64,000 bases of DNA, from contig NW_019775991.1 of assembly GCF_001039355.2 (NCBI RefSeq), positions 390,662 through 454,661 of the forward strand, written 5' to 3'. The position numbers and the translations under genes were made by a program. Shown piece after piece: positions 47,601 to 62,496 of the stretch (its first letter is position 1; the number at the start of each line of letters is the position of its first letter). The notes beneath the pieces are model-generated. The model saw only the letters and a list, made by a program, of their open reading frames with translations, ran no database searches and was not told the origin of the DNA. Source of the DNA: Lingula anatina (taxonomy: Eukaryota > Brachiopoda > Lingulata > Lingulida > Lingulidae).

Positions 47601-50600
47601 CCACCCACCGATGGTAACTGTCGCGTTGATTCTATACTACTCACCGGATCTCTCTCGAGAAAGTGTATGACCTTCAGAGGGGGAGGCAATTAAGGAAAGT
47701 AGCAAACTGAGATCATATACAAAATTCAAGAAGGATTTTAAGGCCGAAAAGTATGTGTTGACCTCTAATACATCGCGGAGGGCTAAGTTTTGTAAACTAA
47801 GAACCAGCGCTCACTCACTCCATATCGAGAAGGGGAGGTACAGTAAACCCCCAACCCCGCCCCATCTAAGATTATGTCAAATCTGTTATTCCGGAGAGGT
47901 TGAAGATGAAGTGCATTTTATTCTGAAATGCGAGGCCTATAAGGAATTACGGGCTACTTTCTTTGAAAATATAAGTTTCCTCTGTAATACGAATGCCCTC
48001 TCTCCCCCGGATATGTTTATACACATCATGAGTACAAAAGAAATGGATGTGGTTACGCCCCTCCTCATATTTGTACAGAAATGCATGGAGAAGAGAGTAA
48101 GTCTTTCTGCGCATGTCCAAACCAGATCGTAATACCAGTGTGAGATCCGTTATGCGCTGTCACCAGAGACTGGGTGTGTAGATCAAACCTGGTAAATTGA
48201 TTATGAAATGCAACATACGTATCCGTTTGTATAGTCATTTATATCAACAATATGATAATCTTTATTTATTTATCTATTTATTTGTCTGTGCTATGTGATA
48301 GTTACTAGTATTGTTATTGATTGTACCTTATATATGAAGGTATTTGTCAATCAAGAATCTGTTTTCCAATCGTATAATAACGAGTTGACCCCAAGATTCA
48401 GAAACAGGAGGTCTTACATTCGATTTCCAACCTTGTCGACTCTTTCAAAAAAGAAAATAATACTGCACCTGTACCTTCTGTTTCCCCTCCGGTACTGGCT
48501 ATATGGGGCGTCGATATGGTTTGATTAACAAACGTGACCATTTTCGACCAATCGCTGAGCGTTGTAATCATGTTATTATTATTTTTATATTAATATAATC
48601 AATAATGACTTATATCAATGACTATAATGCAGTTACCGTCTTGTTCCTATTCACATCCAATCGTGAAAATAAAGTGGCGTCACTACGTCCCCAAAATGGT
48701 GCAATCTGTGCAGCGTGATCCAGCCACCGACGAGTGCCGAACGCCCATGGCCACTTCAATTTTCGATCATGGGTGAACTGCAGGACACCATTGTTGCAGA
48801 TCTGAAGATAACAAATTCGGCTCACGATTATCTAATACTATTAATGATGATGATAATTATTCAATTACAAAATACATGCATTGATGAATTACATAAATTA
48901 TCTTTGTACCTGAGCAAAAGTGTTCATTGGCTTCGTAGTTGGATCATTAATGAAAATTATCAAACACCAGCCGAAATATTTCCATACCGTTAGCTTACGA
49001 CCAACCACGGCAAAGGCCTTCATCAGACTGATGTGAGTAGATGTTGACACTCACTGACCGCTAGGTGGTATAGCGGCCAGGACCCTCTTGTAAATGTCAG
49101 GAAGATCGACCACAGCCTCCGTTCCTATTCATGGATGGCTGGTGATGGCTGATGTTGATAGCCTTTCATTTTTACGCGGTATGTCAGATGACTCGGATGA
49201 GTCTGATAAAGACCTTTGCCCAGGTTGGCTAACAGTATGAAAATATTTCGGCTTGTGTTCGATAATTTTCATTTATCTTTGTACCTCTTTGATCCTAAGT
49301 ATTCAACAACTTTATTCACTAATCAAAAGCGTGAGTAAAAATGGGTGTCAGTAAAATGGACTACAAAAAGGACTACATAGGTAGAATTATTTCATAGTCA
49401 TTTTTACACAAATATAATATAAAATAACAATTCATTCATAAAATAAATATAATTTATTGGTCACAATAAAGGGATTTATGTGTGATGAGGGTTTATTGTG
49501 ATGTAAGATGCCCAGGGAAACTCCCAGGGACTAAGATAGGTTGATAGAAAGATAAGCTCCAGATGTTTCTTCCCTAATTACAGACAGGATGTCTCCGCTT
49601 TGTATTTCACGCTGTTAAGTTAATTACTACCAAGTGTCACTGGTCAGATACCAGTAAAGCAAAACCTGATTGGACAGTACAACCCAGTCTCCTTATGGTC
49701 AGCCAATCAGAATCATAAGGAGTCAGCTTCACCAAAAACAAAGAACACTCTCTCTCACTTCCTTAGAAATTTTCAACCTAGCAGTACATGCTCAGGAGAG
49801 AAGAGTTTTTAGTGTATTTCATAAAGTTTCTCAAACCCAACCCTGTCCCTCCCTAATGTTCCCTGATTAATTAACTCTACAAATCAATTATTAATTCTAT
49901 GTATCATTATTATATGTATGGTATTTATGTTCAGAAACATTTGACATATAGGTAAGCCTCTATGGGTTAGCAGTTCTCATTTTGTTTAAGTCAACATACA
50001 GGGCATAACCTTAGCATAGGGCACATATGGCAGTTATCAGGCCAATAGAGACAACTTTATTAGTGGGCTGTCAGAGCATTGAGGAAACCTACGTCCCCTT
50101 CCTGAAGGGTAGGGGTTGCGCAGCTCGCTCTCAGCCTCGGCCGAATTTTGGACATAAAATTGATCTAAAACATATTGCCATGTGTGGTCCCTCTTTCCCT
50201 CCATCTTTGCTGAAATGTAAATTATATCTTTAAGCTTGAAAATTATATAACATGCATGATTGTCATTCATAGATTTATATCTAACTCTCAGTATTTTTCA
50301 TTCGTACTTTGAACATTAATCAAAGTGCAAATGTCAATAAAATGACATTTTCAACCTACATCTATTTGGTTCTGTTGTGTTGTGTATGATAACAAATTTT
50401 GACAGCAAACTAGCCTCGGCGACTCCTCTCAATGCATGCACTCATAAATACCAATAATAAAATTAACTTGGTTGAAAATGAATGTCCTAAGATTTTAAAA
50501 CTGCCCTTTATGAGCACAAAAGCCTCAAAGCTCTTCTGGTTCCATAATCATAGTATTTTGAACACAAATTCACTGTTTTCAAATGTCAAGTGGCCAACAA

Positions 50601-51643
50601 AATATATATGTTCCATTTGAAAAAAATAGTTGAAGAAACGACAAAATACTTGTTTTGGCATTTGAGGTTACCCAAAAATCACTGTCAGATTTAGCAGAAT
50701 ATATATATGTATTATCCAAAGGAATTGCTTTGTTGGCTCCAATCCTTTGTCTGATGTTTTTTAAATGTTTGATTTCATTGATTAAATGTTTAGTAAAAGC
50801 AGATAGGACACCTCAAATATGATCAGTTTCTCTTCAAATTGAATAATTAATTCATAGTATGAAACATTCCTTTAAGCGTGAGAGTGTGATTGTTGCTTCC
50901 TTTCTGGTCTTCTCCTGTATTTGTAATGTCATCATCATCATCATCGTCCCGATCCTCCGTATATCGAAGATTGTCGGCACACTCCATGGATCAAGCATCT
51001 CCACTTCTTTGTATCAACTGCTGTCCTCGTGACCTCTATTTAACTTTTTATGTATGCTGGTTTTCTATCCAAACCTCGACTTTCCGCCTTTTCTCTTTAT
51101 TGGGATGCTTTGAAATGTTGATGTAAACAATTCTGGTTTTTCCAATCGCAGCTGGTGGCCCCCCCCAAAAAATAAACTACCTTTCTTTGATCTTATTCAA
51201 TGATGCGTGCTTAAGTCCGAGTTCTTCAAGAACACTTTCGTTGGTTCTTCTTTCCAACCACGAGACGCGTAACATTCTTCGATGAATCCACACTTCAGCT
51301 GGATGTATTAGTTTTTCTCCTCTTTTTGATTACCCATCCTTCGCACCATTACATGAGCACTAGTCATATCTGGATCTTCACAATTTCATCTTTAACGCCT
51401 TTGAGATACTTCCCAGCGGGCAAAATATGTTGTTTTAACATTGAAACAACGTTGAACCATAACGTTGATAAGACGTTGGATAAACATTGGATTTGAAAGT
51501 TGACTCAACCTCAGATAACAACGTTGTATCAACGTCAGATAACAACATTGTATCAACCTCAGTTGTTAGACAACATTCTTGCATGAAAAGACATTGAAAT
51601 GACCTGTATAATAAAAGTATGGCCTTTAAGTTAAAATTCCCAA

Positions 51644-51702
<59 letters not shown>

Positions 51703-54700
51703 CTTTTCTTATATATATCTATATATATGTAACAAAGTCACAGTCACCTCAACCTATGTATAACAGGTTACCAAGAACTGTTAACTTTATTAATTCACTC
51801 CATCACTCCATCACAGCAACTTATTCATCCTAGTGTTAGCTGACCTTGCAAGGAATTCAGTTTATTGGAATGTATTTCTGAATAACAAGTTAAGAAAATT
51901 CACTAGTTCAATAAAGACACAAAACAACTGTTTGATAAAGTTAGTTACAGTATTGATAAACAAAGTATCACGTTTTCAACAATTAATACTTTAAAATATA
52001 ATCCATGGCTGCAAGGTTGTAGTTTTTTACTTACATGCACAATGTAATGTCGCCCCTTGAAGAATGGAAACCCTGCCCTGAGTAATTTAACCCTGATGCA
52101 GAAAGAATCATAGGTCCACCACAGCGATCTGTAATACCTAGACCAGCTCATCCGGCTCCAGTTATGTGTAGTTCTGTCCCCAGCATTTCGACCAAAGGGG
52201 TACAGCCGTGTGCCGTTCCACCATTGGTTCCCTGGCGATGTGGTAGTTTCAATTGTCGCAGTAGTCATCTCAACCATGGATGAGGAACTGGAAAATGGAC
52301 TAGTAGACTCTGATACGATGTTTATTGATAAGTTTGATAACACCGAAACCATGGCAGAGCTTTCAAGCATTGATGTGAAATTTCCAGAATATGATTCCGA
52401 GGCTGAGGATGAATATGATGACGTCAGATTGATATCAGTTAAACTGCTTGCCAAATAGCAAGATGTTGTTTCATCACTTGCAGATGCTGGAGTTGAGCTG
52501 CTTTCCACAAAGAACGGTGCACTTTCACTTGCAGATGGCATATATGTAATCAAAATGCTTGGCAAGCATGGCGTTAAAATACTCCCAGACTCTGAATATG
52601 ATGGAATCCAACTGCTTTCTAGGGTCAAAGCTGATGGGGAGTTGTTCTCAGAGGATATTAAGGTTGCAAAGGAACTGCCTGTCAGGGGTTGGGTTAATGA
52701 TGAACTACTCAAAAAAGCCGAATATGATGGAGCAGAGCTGTCGGACAAGGAGTAGTGTGATGGTAAAATACTCTCAGACACCGTTGGTGTTGGAATAAAG
52801 CTGCTTGACAAGGAAAAGTGTAAAACTAAACTATATTCAGACACTGTTGACGTTGGTATTGAGCTGCTTGACACGGAGTAGTATGATGCTGAACTGCTTG
52901 CAGACACTGTTGATGTTTGAATTGAGCTGCTCGACAAGAAGTTTGATGGTGAACTACTCTCAGGCAAAGTCGATGATTGAATTGAGCTGCTCAACAAAGT
53001 GTAATGTGATGCTGTACTACTCTCAGACACAGAGGATGCTTGAATTGATTTTGTTGACAGGGAGAATAGTGATGCTGAACTGCTCTCAGATTTAGCTAAT
53101 GTTGAAACCGGGCTCTTTGACAAGTCCTGGTGTGCTGTTAAACTATTTTCATCCCCTGATGTTGTTTGAAATGAGCTGCTTGACAAGGAGTAGTAAGATG
53201 CTGAACTACTCTCAGGCAAAATCGATGATGGAATAAAGCCACTTAACAAGTCTACGTGTGATGCTAAACTCCTCACAAACATCAATGATGTTGAGACTGA
53301 GCTGCTTGACAAGGAGTTTGATGATGAACTACTCTCAGGCAAAGTTGATGATGGGATTGAGCTGCTGAACAGAGTGTGGCGTGATACTGTACTACCCTCA
53401 GCCACTGCTGATGTTTGTGTTGAGCTGCTTGACAAGGTATAGTAAGATGCTGAACTACTATCAGGTAAAGTTAATGTTGGAGTGAAGCTGCTGGACAAGA
53501 AGTGTGATGCTGAACTAATCTCAGACATTGCTGTTGTTGCAGTAAAACTACTTGATGAGTCAAGGTTTGATACTGTACTAATCGCAGACATCAATGATGT
53601 TGGAATTGAGCTGCTTGACAAGGAGGAGTATAATGGTGGGCTACTCACAGACTCTGATGATGTTGAAACTGAGCCGCTTGACAAGTAGTAATATGATGAT
53701 AAACTCCTCACAGACATCAATGTTGTTGGAATTGAGCCGCTTGACAAGTAGTATGATGCCGAACTGCTTCCAGATACCAATGATGTTGGTGTTGAGCTAC
53801 TTGACAAGTAGTATGATTCTGAACTGCTCACTGACACAGATAATGTAGGTGTTGAGCTACTTGACATGTAGTATGATGCTGAACTGCTCACCGACACAGA
53901 TGATGTTGTTGTTAAGCTACTTGACAAGAAGTATAACGCTGAACTGCTCACAGACACAGATGAAGTTTGTGTTAAGCTACCTGACAGGTAGTATGAGGCC
54001 GAACTGCTTGCAGATACCAATGATGTTGGTGTTGAGCTACTTGACAAGTAGTTTGATGCTGAACTAATTGCAGATACCGATGATGTTGGAAATAAACTAC
54101 TTGACAAGTAGTATGATGGTGAACTGCTCACAGACATCGATGATGTTGGTGTTGAACCACTTGACAAGTAGTATGATGGTGAACTGCTCACAGATACAGA
54201 TGATGTTGGTGTTGAGCTACTTGACAAGTAGTATGATGCTGAACTGCTTGCAGATACCGATGATGTTGGAAATAAACTACTTGACAAGTAGTATGATGGT
54301 GAACTGCTCACAGACATCGATGATGTTGGTGTTGAACCACTTGACAAGTAGTATGATGGTGAACTGCTTGCAGATACCAATGATGTTGGTGTTGAGCTAC
54401 TTGACAAGTAGTATGATGCCGAACTGCTTGCAAATACCAATGATGTTGGTGTTGAGCTACTTGACCAGTAGTATGATGGTGAGCTGCTTGCAGATACCGA
54501 TGTTGTTGGAAATGAGCTTCTTGACAAGTTGTATGATGCTGAACTGATTGCAGGTACGGATGATGTTGGAAATGAGCTGCTTGACAAGTAGTATGATGAT
54601 GAACTGCTCACAGACACAGATGATGTTGGTGTTGAGCTACTTGACAAGTAGTATGATACCGAACTGCTTGCAGATTCCAGTGATGTTGGTGTTGAGCTAC

Positions 54701-57700
54701 TTGACAAGTAGTATGATGCTGAACTGATTGCAGATACCAATGATGTTGGAATTGAGCTACTTGACAAGTAGTATGATGCTGAACTGATTGCAGATACCAA
54801 TGATGTTGGTGTTGAGCTACTTGACAAGTAATATGATCCCGAACTGCTTGCAGATACCAATGATGTTGATGTTGAGCTACTTGACAAGTAGTATGATGCC
54901 AAACTGCTTGCAAATACCAATGATGTTGGTGTTGAGCTACTTGACCAGTAGTATGATGCTGAACTACTTGCAGATACCGATGTTGTTGGAAATGAGCTGA
55001 TTGCAGATACAGATGATGTTGGTGTTGAGCTACTTGACAAGTAGTATGATACTGAACTGCTTGCAGATACCGATGATGTTGGAACTGAGCTGCTTGACAT
55101 GGAGAAGTGTGATGGTGAACTGTCTGCAGATACTGTTGAGGTTTGTGTTGAGATACTGAACAAGTAGTATGATGCTGAACTGCTTGCAAATACCGATAAT
55201 GTTGGAAATGAACTGCTTGACAAGTAGAATGATCCCGAACTGCTTGCAGATACCAATGACGTTTCTGTTGAGCTACTTGACAAGTAGTATGATGCTGAAA
55301 TGCTTGCAGATATTGATGATGTTGGTGTTGAGCTGCTTGCCAAGGAGGAGTATAATGTTGGACTACTCACAGACACTAATGATGTTGAAACTGAGCTACT
55401 TAACGAGTAGTATGATGCTGAACTGCTCACAGATACAGATGATGTTGGTGTTGAGNGCTGAACTGATTGCAGATACCGATGATGTTGGAAATAAGCTACT
55501 TGACAAGTAGTATAATGGTGAACTGCTCACATACATCGATGATGTTGGTGTTGAGCTACTTGACAAGTAGTATGATGGTGAACTGCTCACAGATACAGAT
55601 GATCTTGGTGTTGAGCTACTTGACCAGTAGTATGATGCTGAACTGCTTGCAGATACCGATGTTGTTGGAAATGAGCTACTTGACAAGTAGTGTGATGCTG
55701 AACTGATTGCAGATACTGATGATGTTGGAAATGAGCTACTTGACAAGTAGTATGATGCCGAGGTGCTTGCAGTCACTGAAGATGTTGTAAATGAGCTGCT
55801 TATCAAAGAGAAGTGTGATACTAAACTACTCTCAACCACAGTTGATGTTGGTGTTGAGCTCCCTGATAAGGAGTAGTAAGATCCTGACGTACTCTCAAGT
55901 AAAGTTGATGTTGGAATAAAGTTGCTTGAGAAGAAGAAATGTGATGCTGAAATACTGTCAGACATTGCTGTTGTTGGAAAAAAGCTACTTGATGAGTCAA
56001 GGTGTGATCCTGAACTCCTCGCAGACACTGGTGATGTTGAAACTGAGCTGCTTAACATGTAGTATAATGCCAAACTGCTCGCAGGCACAGTTGATGTTGG
56101 AATTGAGCTGCTTGACAAGGAGTATGATGTTGAACTGCTTGCAGATGCCGATGATTTTGGAATTGAGCTGCTTGACAAGTAGTATGATGTTGAACTGCTT
56201 GCAGATACCGATGATGTTGGAAATGAGCTACTTGACAAGTAGTATGATGCCGAGGTGCTTGCAGTCACTGAAGATGTTGGAAATGAGCTGCTTATCAAAG
56301 AGAAGTGTGATACTAAACTACTCTCAACCACAGTCGATGTTAGTGTTGAGCTCCTGGACAAGGAGTAGTAAGATCCTGACGTACTCTCAAGTAAAGTTGA
56401 TGTTGGAATAAAGTTGCTTGAGAAGAAGAAATGTGATGCTGAACTACTGTCAGAAATTGCTGTTGCTGGAAAAAAGCTACTTGATGAGTCAAGGTGTGAT
56501 CCTGAACTCCTTGCAGACACTGGTGATGTTGAAAATGAGCTGCTTAACATGTAGTATGATGCTGATCTGCTCACAGACATTGAAGATATTGACACTAAGC
56601 TGCTTGACAAGTAGTATGATGCTGAACTGCTTGTAGACACTGTTGATGTTGGTACTGAGCTGCTTGACAAGTTGTATGATGCTGAACTACTTGCAGATAC
56701 CGTTGGTGTTGGAAATGAGCTGCTTGACAAGTAGTATGATGCAGAACTGCTTGCAGATACCAGTGATGTTGGTGTTGAGCTACTTGACAAGTAGTATGAT
56801 GCTGAACTGCTTGCAGATACCGATGATGCTGGAATTGAGCTGCTTGACAAGTAGTAAGATGCTGAACTGCTTGCAGATACCGATGATGTTGGAAAAGAGC
56901 TGCTTGACAAGTAGTATGATGCCGAACTGCTTGCAGATCCTAATGATGTTAGAACAGAGCTGCTTGACAAGTAGTATGATGTCGAACTCCTTGCAGACAC
57001 TAATGATGTTGGAATTGAGCTGCTTGACAAGTAGTATGATGCCGTACTGCTCTCAGGTAAAGTTGATGTTGAAATAAAGCTGCTCGACAAGAAGATGTGT
57101 GATGCTGAACTACTCTCAGACATTGCTGTTGTTGGAAAGAACCTACTTGATGAGACACGGTGTGATGCTGAGCTCCTCACAGACATGAATGATGTTGGAA
57201 TTGAGCTGCTTGACAAGTAGTTTGATGCTGAACTACCCTCAGACACAGATGATGTTTGCATTAAGCTGCTTGACCATGACTCTTCATAACTCTTCGAAAA
57301 GGTGTATGATGCTGAATTTTGTGTAGAAACTAAATCTGTTGGCATAGAGCTGCTGCCTAAGGTGTTATATGAAGTCCGGCTGCTTGCAGACACTGAATAT
57401 GATGTACCCACAGTGCTTGCCAAAGAGGAGTATAATGCTGAATTACTTGTAGACATCGAAAATGATGGAATCACACTGCTTGCCAAGGAGTCTGCTACGT
57501 AAATGCTAGTAGTCGTCCAATAGGATGGGATAGAGCTGCTTGTCAAGGAGTAAGATGCTAAAATGCTCTCAAATGTCGACTCTGAAGGAATCAAGCTGCT
57601 TGTCTGATATGGATTTGACGTTGTTTCACTTGAAAAATATATGTAGTCTGATAAAGTTGGACTGTCTGTCGAAGAGGAAAGGCTTGAGGAATCTGAAATT

Positions 57701-60700
57701 TAAAGAAAATCATTTTCATACAATTTATGCCTCAAAAGTACTATATTTAAGATAACATTAAACAAGAATTGTTGCTCAGATGCTTGAATATTTGCTAAAG
57801 GATATCTAAAAATATATGTCCCCCTTCATGTTAAAAGAAAATACAGCGTTAGCAAAATTAATTTGTCTATGCCCGTACTGCAATTGTTTCTCATCAATAC
57901 ATACACTGCTTTTCAGCTCTATGCAACAAGAGTATTACTACTACGGAAATTTCTATATACATGTATTTGTATTAAGGTTCGCGTTCTTTAATATAGCATA
58001 CACGATTTTCTTTCTCCTTACTTTGACAGATATGATCGTCACATCCAGGAGCAAAACAGTGGCAGGAGCCGTTGGTGTTAATACAAATGTCACTACAACC
58101 GCCGTTATTGAAAGCACATTCATTTACATCTGCAATATACAATATACAATATTACGAAATGCAGAATGAGCACTATAATCATTCAAAAGAACCTTAATGC
58201 AATTAGAGAGTCCGTTAAAGTGGTCTGAGAGTCGGCGTCTATTGGAAAACATACTTCCGTAATCAAGTGACTAATATGATGTATAGTATTTGTAAATACA
58301 TACAGCGTATAGTAAAAACTACACTGTCAAAATTAGTATGCCAAGTGGTTAATACAGTGTAATGTTCAGGGTCACAGAAAATTACCTTCACAACCTGAGG
58401 TATTGGAATCGAACTTGTATCCAGCTGGGCAACCTGTTCTGTTACAATTAACACAGGGGGTGACCTCTGATATATAATAAAAAGTCCAACATAATGTCTG
58501 TATTCATTCGATGTTATGTGTTTATAGTATCATAATATCGTCATACACTCATTGGTAAGAAAGTGCATATGCTTTTCATGTTACACCACCAACAAATTTG
58601 GGTTATCGAAATGGGAATAGGTAACTTTATTTTTTTAATATATTTTAATGCTGTGACATATATGTAATCCTCCCTAATAACAAAAAGTAAATATATTTTC
58701 GCATTAGAAATGTCTTACCAAAACAATAGGCTTCCGGACATGCCACCGTCGGACTTAGATAGTAGACCATAAATTCTGTGCAATTTTTAATTTGCACTGG
58801 AAGCAAGGACTCGCAGCAGCTGTAAGGAGACCCAACGCATGCGTCTAAGGTAACCATGGCACCCGCTTGTATAGTAGTGTTGGCTGAACCAAAAGATGCA
58901 GACATAGTTTGAAAACATACCATAAAATTTAGAGATCCCTCCCCGCATGCCACAAAAATAGAATAAAAGGCCATTTTCCAAAAAATTTGAATTATAAAAA
59001 AATATGAAAAAATTTTATAATAATAATAATATAACTTCATGTAAAAGAGGTTCTTATAGCTCACTTTCATAGGGAGCATTCACATCAAGAGGAGCCAGGG
59101 TCTAGTAAGGCCACGACCTAAATATGGCGGACCTACTGGATTACAGGATTGAGCGGTTTCCCTTTCATGTACCTTGTAGGTCCGCTATATTTAGGTTGAC
59201 ATCTTATTAGACCTCGCCTCTTCTCGATGTGAATGCTCCCAGATTTGTAAAAACTTTTAAATTGCTCTTTTAGAACCGATCATAAATTTTGATATTTATT
59301 ATTTTTTCTTTTTGTTCACTGCGGAAGCCGAAACACGTTTTTTGCTGTTTTGCTCCCCTTACTGAGGATAATATCTGTGGCCTTTTCTAAGTTTATGATA
59401 CTCACTTGTATTCACCCAAACAGGTCCAGTGGTCCCACAAGCCGGTGACCCAGGACAGAAGGTAGGTAGATGAAAAATGGCGGAGTGACCTATCTTATAC
59501 CAAGTCTTCGACAGTGTAGAGTCACAGTTAGGGTCTGCGGTGAAGTTCGTATTATTTGTGCTCCTCTCAAAACCCACCGTAAGTTCCGTGTTGATTTGAC
59601 ATGGATCAAAGGCTGAATAACAAAGAAGGCCAGACAAATATGATAAGGTAGTTATAACAGGTGCGACCCACAATGAGCTTGAGGAGATGAATAGCAACCA
59701 TTCTAGATATATATCGTTTGTAAAAAAATATATATATATTTTCCATCTACCAACCTTGTTTGCAGGGAGTGGCGTCTTAACAAAAAAACATCTGATTTGG
59801 CTCACTTTTTTATATTGTGTGTGTTCCATTAAAAGTTATGAAGAATACATGAAGATACCTGTATAATTTAATGCAAAATAACTCTCTTTAAAGAAAAAAT
59901 ATAACTTTTGAAACTGTTTTCGTCTTTGTTCGACGAGAATGACAATGTAAAGTGTTCAACATCTTTCATCACATTACTACTTAATTATTTTTGCAAATGT
60001 TACGAATTTTCAAAAAGCCCATAAAGCCTATATATAGCGCTGTCACCTGTTTTATTACATTGTGATATTCGAACCTTGGATTTTTACAGTGGCTTCATTG
60101 ATCCTTTTTCACTACTATTGTAGCCAATATGGTCAGTAAATTTATGCTGTTCAGGGTACAGGTAGAAGTACGAGATATTGGGCTTTTTCTGTAACATGCA
60201 CAAATGATATTTTTATCTACTTACCATGACAGGTGTGACCATCACAACCAAGCATAAAATTAGCCTCGTCGATACATTCACAATAGTAGGAGCCGATGGT
60301 ATTACTGCAAATGTCACTACAACCGCCGTTGTTGACAGCGCATTCATCTATATCTGCAATATACATTGAAATATTGTCAATCTAAATAACTCAGTCAAAA
60401 CCGTATCACAGTTGATTTGTGCACATTCCTGCATTCATTGTTGGTCGTTTTTCTATGAAAATTATTATTGGACTCATTAATACCTGTATACAGAAGGGTC
60501 ATGAATCTAAAATTGCTCAATCTGTGGATTTGACGTGTAATCATTTTAGATTGATGGGTTTGATAATGATAAGAGACCAGCAACTTTTTATTACATATCT
60601 CCTTTAAGAATTGATAAGTGAATTGATTTTTCAAGAAAAAAATATGGTTAAGCCTATTAAAAGCACTCTAGACTGTTATAATGCATCATGATACATGTAC

Positions 60701-62450
60701 CCAGATTTTCAGTGTGGCTTGATTGATTCATGTGAGCTGCTCTTCCACAAAAAATAGTCTGACAGCCTACAGTTTGTAAAAACAATAGTCAGAAAAGTGA
60801 TGGAGCTGAGGCTAGACGTAATTAGCCCACGTGTTCTTTGATTTACATGTAGCTGACACAATTGTCATTACTTTATCTGCTTACCTTGACAAGTGTGACC
60901 GTCGTCTCCTAGCAAGAAACCAAACTCGTTACATTTGCAGTGGTAGGAGCCGTTGCTGTTAATGCAAATGTCACTACAACAGCCGTTACTTAGTGTGCAT
61001 TCATTTATATCTGCAATATACAGTTTCAAAATGGTTTCAAGCAACCGAATTATCGTAAAAAAGTTCTTGCAAAATGTTAACGAGTAAATATGTCCACAAA
61101 GTCGGTTATGATCACCTTTAATATGACAGATTGCGTGTTTCTAAACTGACAATGGGACAGTTTGTGCCTTTTGCCAAATTGCAGTGGGACTAACGTGGTC
61201 AAGTCCACATCTTTGTGTATCTATTGACCCTATTATTCATACATTTCCATTACTTGAATTGATGTCGTTTAGAAAGTTGTTATTGTGGTAACTGATGTAT
61301 GTTTTCAGAGGTGCTTTTCACCAAAGTTTGATAAAAAAAACAAAGTAAAGCCATTTAGAAAACTGTCACCTCTTACTGTTTAATGCTATGGAAAATCGAA
61401 AAGGAAGGCAGTCTTACATTTGCAATACATGTATATTCAAGCAAAACCAAAGACATTATATTTGAGAGAATGCCCCACAGCTTACAAGTTTTGGTGGGTA
61501 AAACACGGCTCTAAACCTTATTATTCCGGTAATTTAAACTACGTTGCTATCTTTCCATCGAAAGTGTTGTACAATTGTTCCTTAATCCTAAGCGAATAAT
61601 TATAACAAAATAATATTAAACACACCAATATTACTTGAGAAACAACTGAAAGACAGTTACTATTGGAAACTTTCTTCAATAATCATCCCACCATTGCTCT
61701 GTCCAGTATTTGTAAGTACACTAGAATTAAACTTAACCGGTGGGCGTAGTTTGCCAAGAGGTAAACTATGTTTAGGGTCAGAGAGAAAATTACCTTCACA
61801 ACTCGAGGTATTGAAGTCATATCGGTATCCATCCGGGCATACCGTTCTGTTACAATCAACGCAGGGGGCCACCTCTGATGCATAATAAAGAAGTCCAGCT
61901 TAATGCCTGCATTCATTTGATGTTATGTTGTGTTTATAATATAAAAACATCATCATTCTTCATACACTCATTCGTAAAAATGTGCAAATACTTATCATAT
62001 GTCACATTATCAACTGATCTGAGATATCAAATGAGAGTAGGTATTTTTTCTTTTAATTTCAGCTGTGTGTTTTCAGGCACTGTAACAATCATGTAATCAT
62101 CTCTAACAATGAAAAGTTTCATGGTATTTCGCATTAGAAATGTCTTACCAAAACAATAGGCTTGTGGGCATGCCACCGTCGGACTTAGATAGTAGATCAT
62201 AAAATCTGTGCAATTCTTAATTTGCACTGGCAGCAAGGACTCACAGCAGCTGTCAGGCGACCCAACACATGCTTCTAAGGTAACCATGGCGCCCGCTGGT
62301 ATAGAGGTGTTGGCTGAAATAAAAGACGTAGACATGTTTTGAAAAGATACTGTCGAGATTAGAAATCCCACCTCAAAACACCATAAAAAATAGAACAAAA
62401 CGTTATATTAAACAGAAAATTCAAAAGATAAAAAAAACAAAAAATAATCT

Positions 62451-62496
<46 letters not shown>

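Larger units (their letters stand above)
49275..52034. other. Long intron of gene A between mucin/NIDO exon and NIDO segment 2
   Basis: Apart from the elements listed at 51411 and 51649 this 2.7-kb stretch shows no exon with NIDO-like content and no recognised gene; open frames here are short and lack splice support. Confidence 0.6.

Noticed and set aside
52200-57500. Many plus-strand open frames rich in Met/Leu/Ser across the mucin exon, and a His/Gln-rich minus-strand frame at 54608-55189
   Set aside because: They are antisense or shifted readings of the 60-bp repeat. The minus-strand Ser-rich frame is far longer and joins correctly to NIDO.
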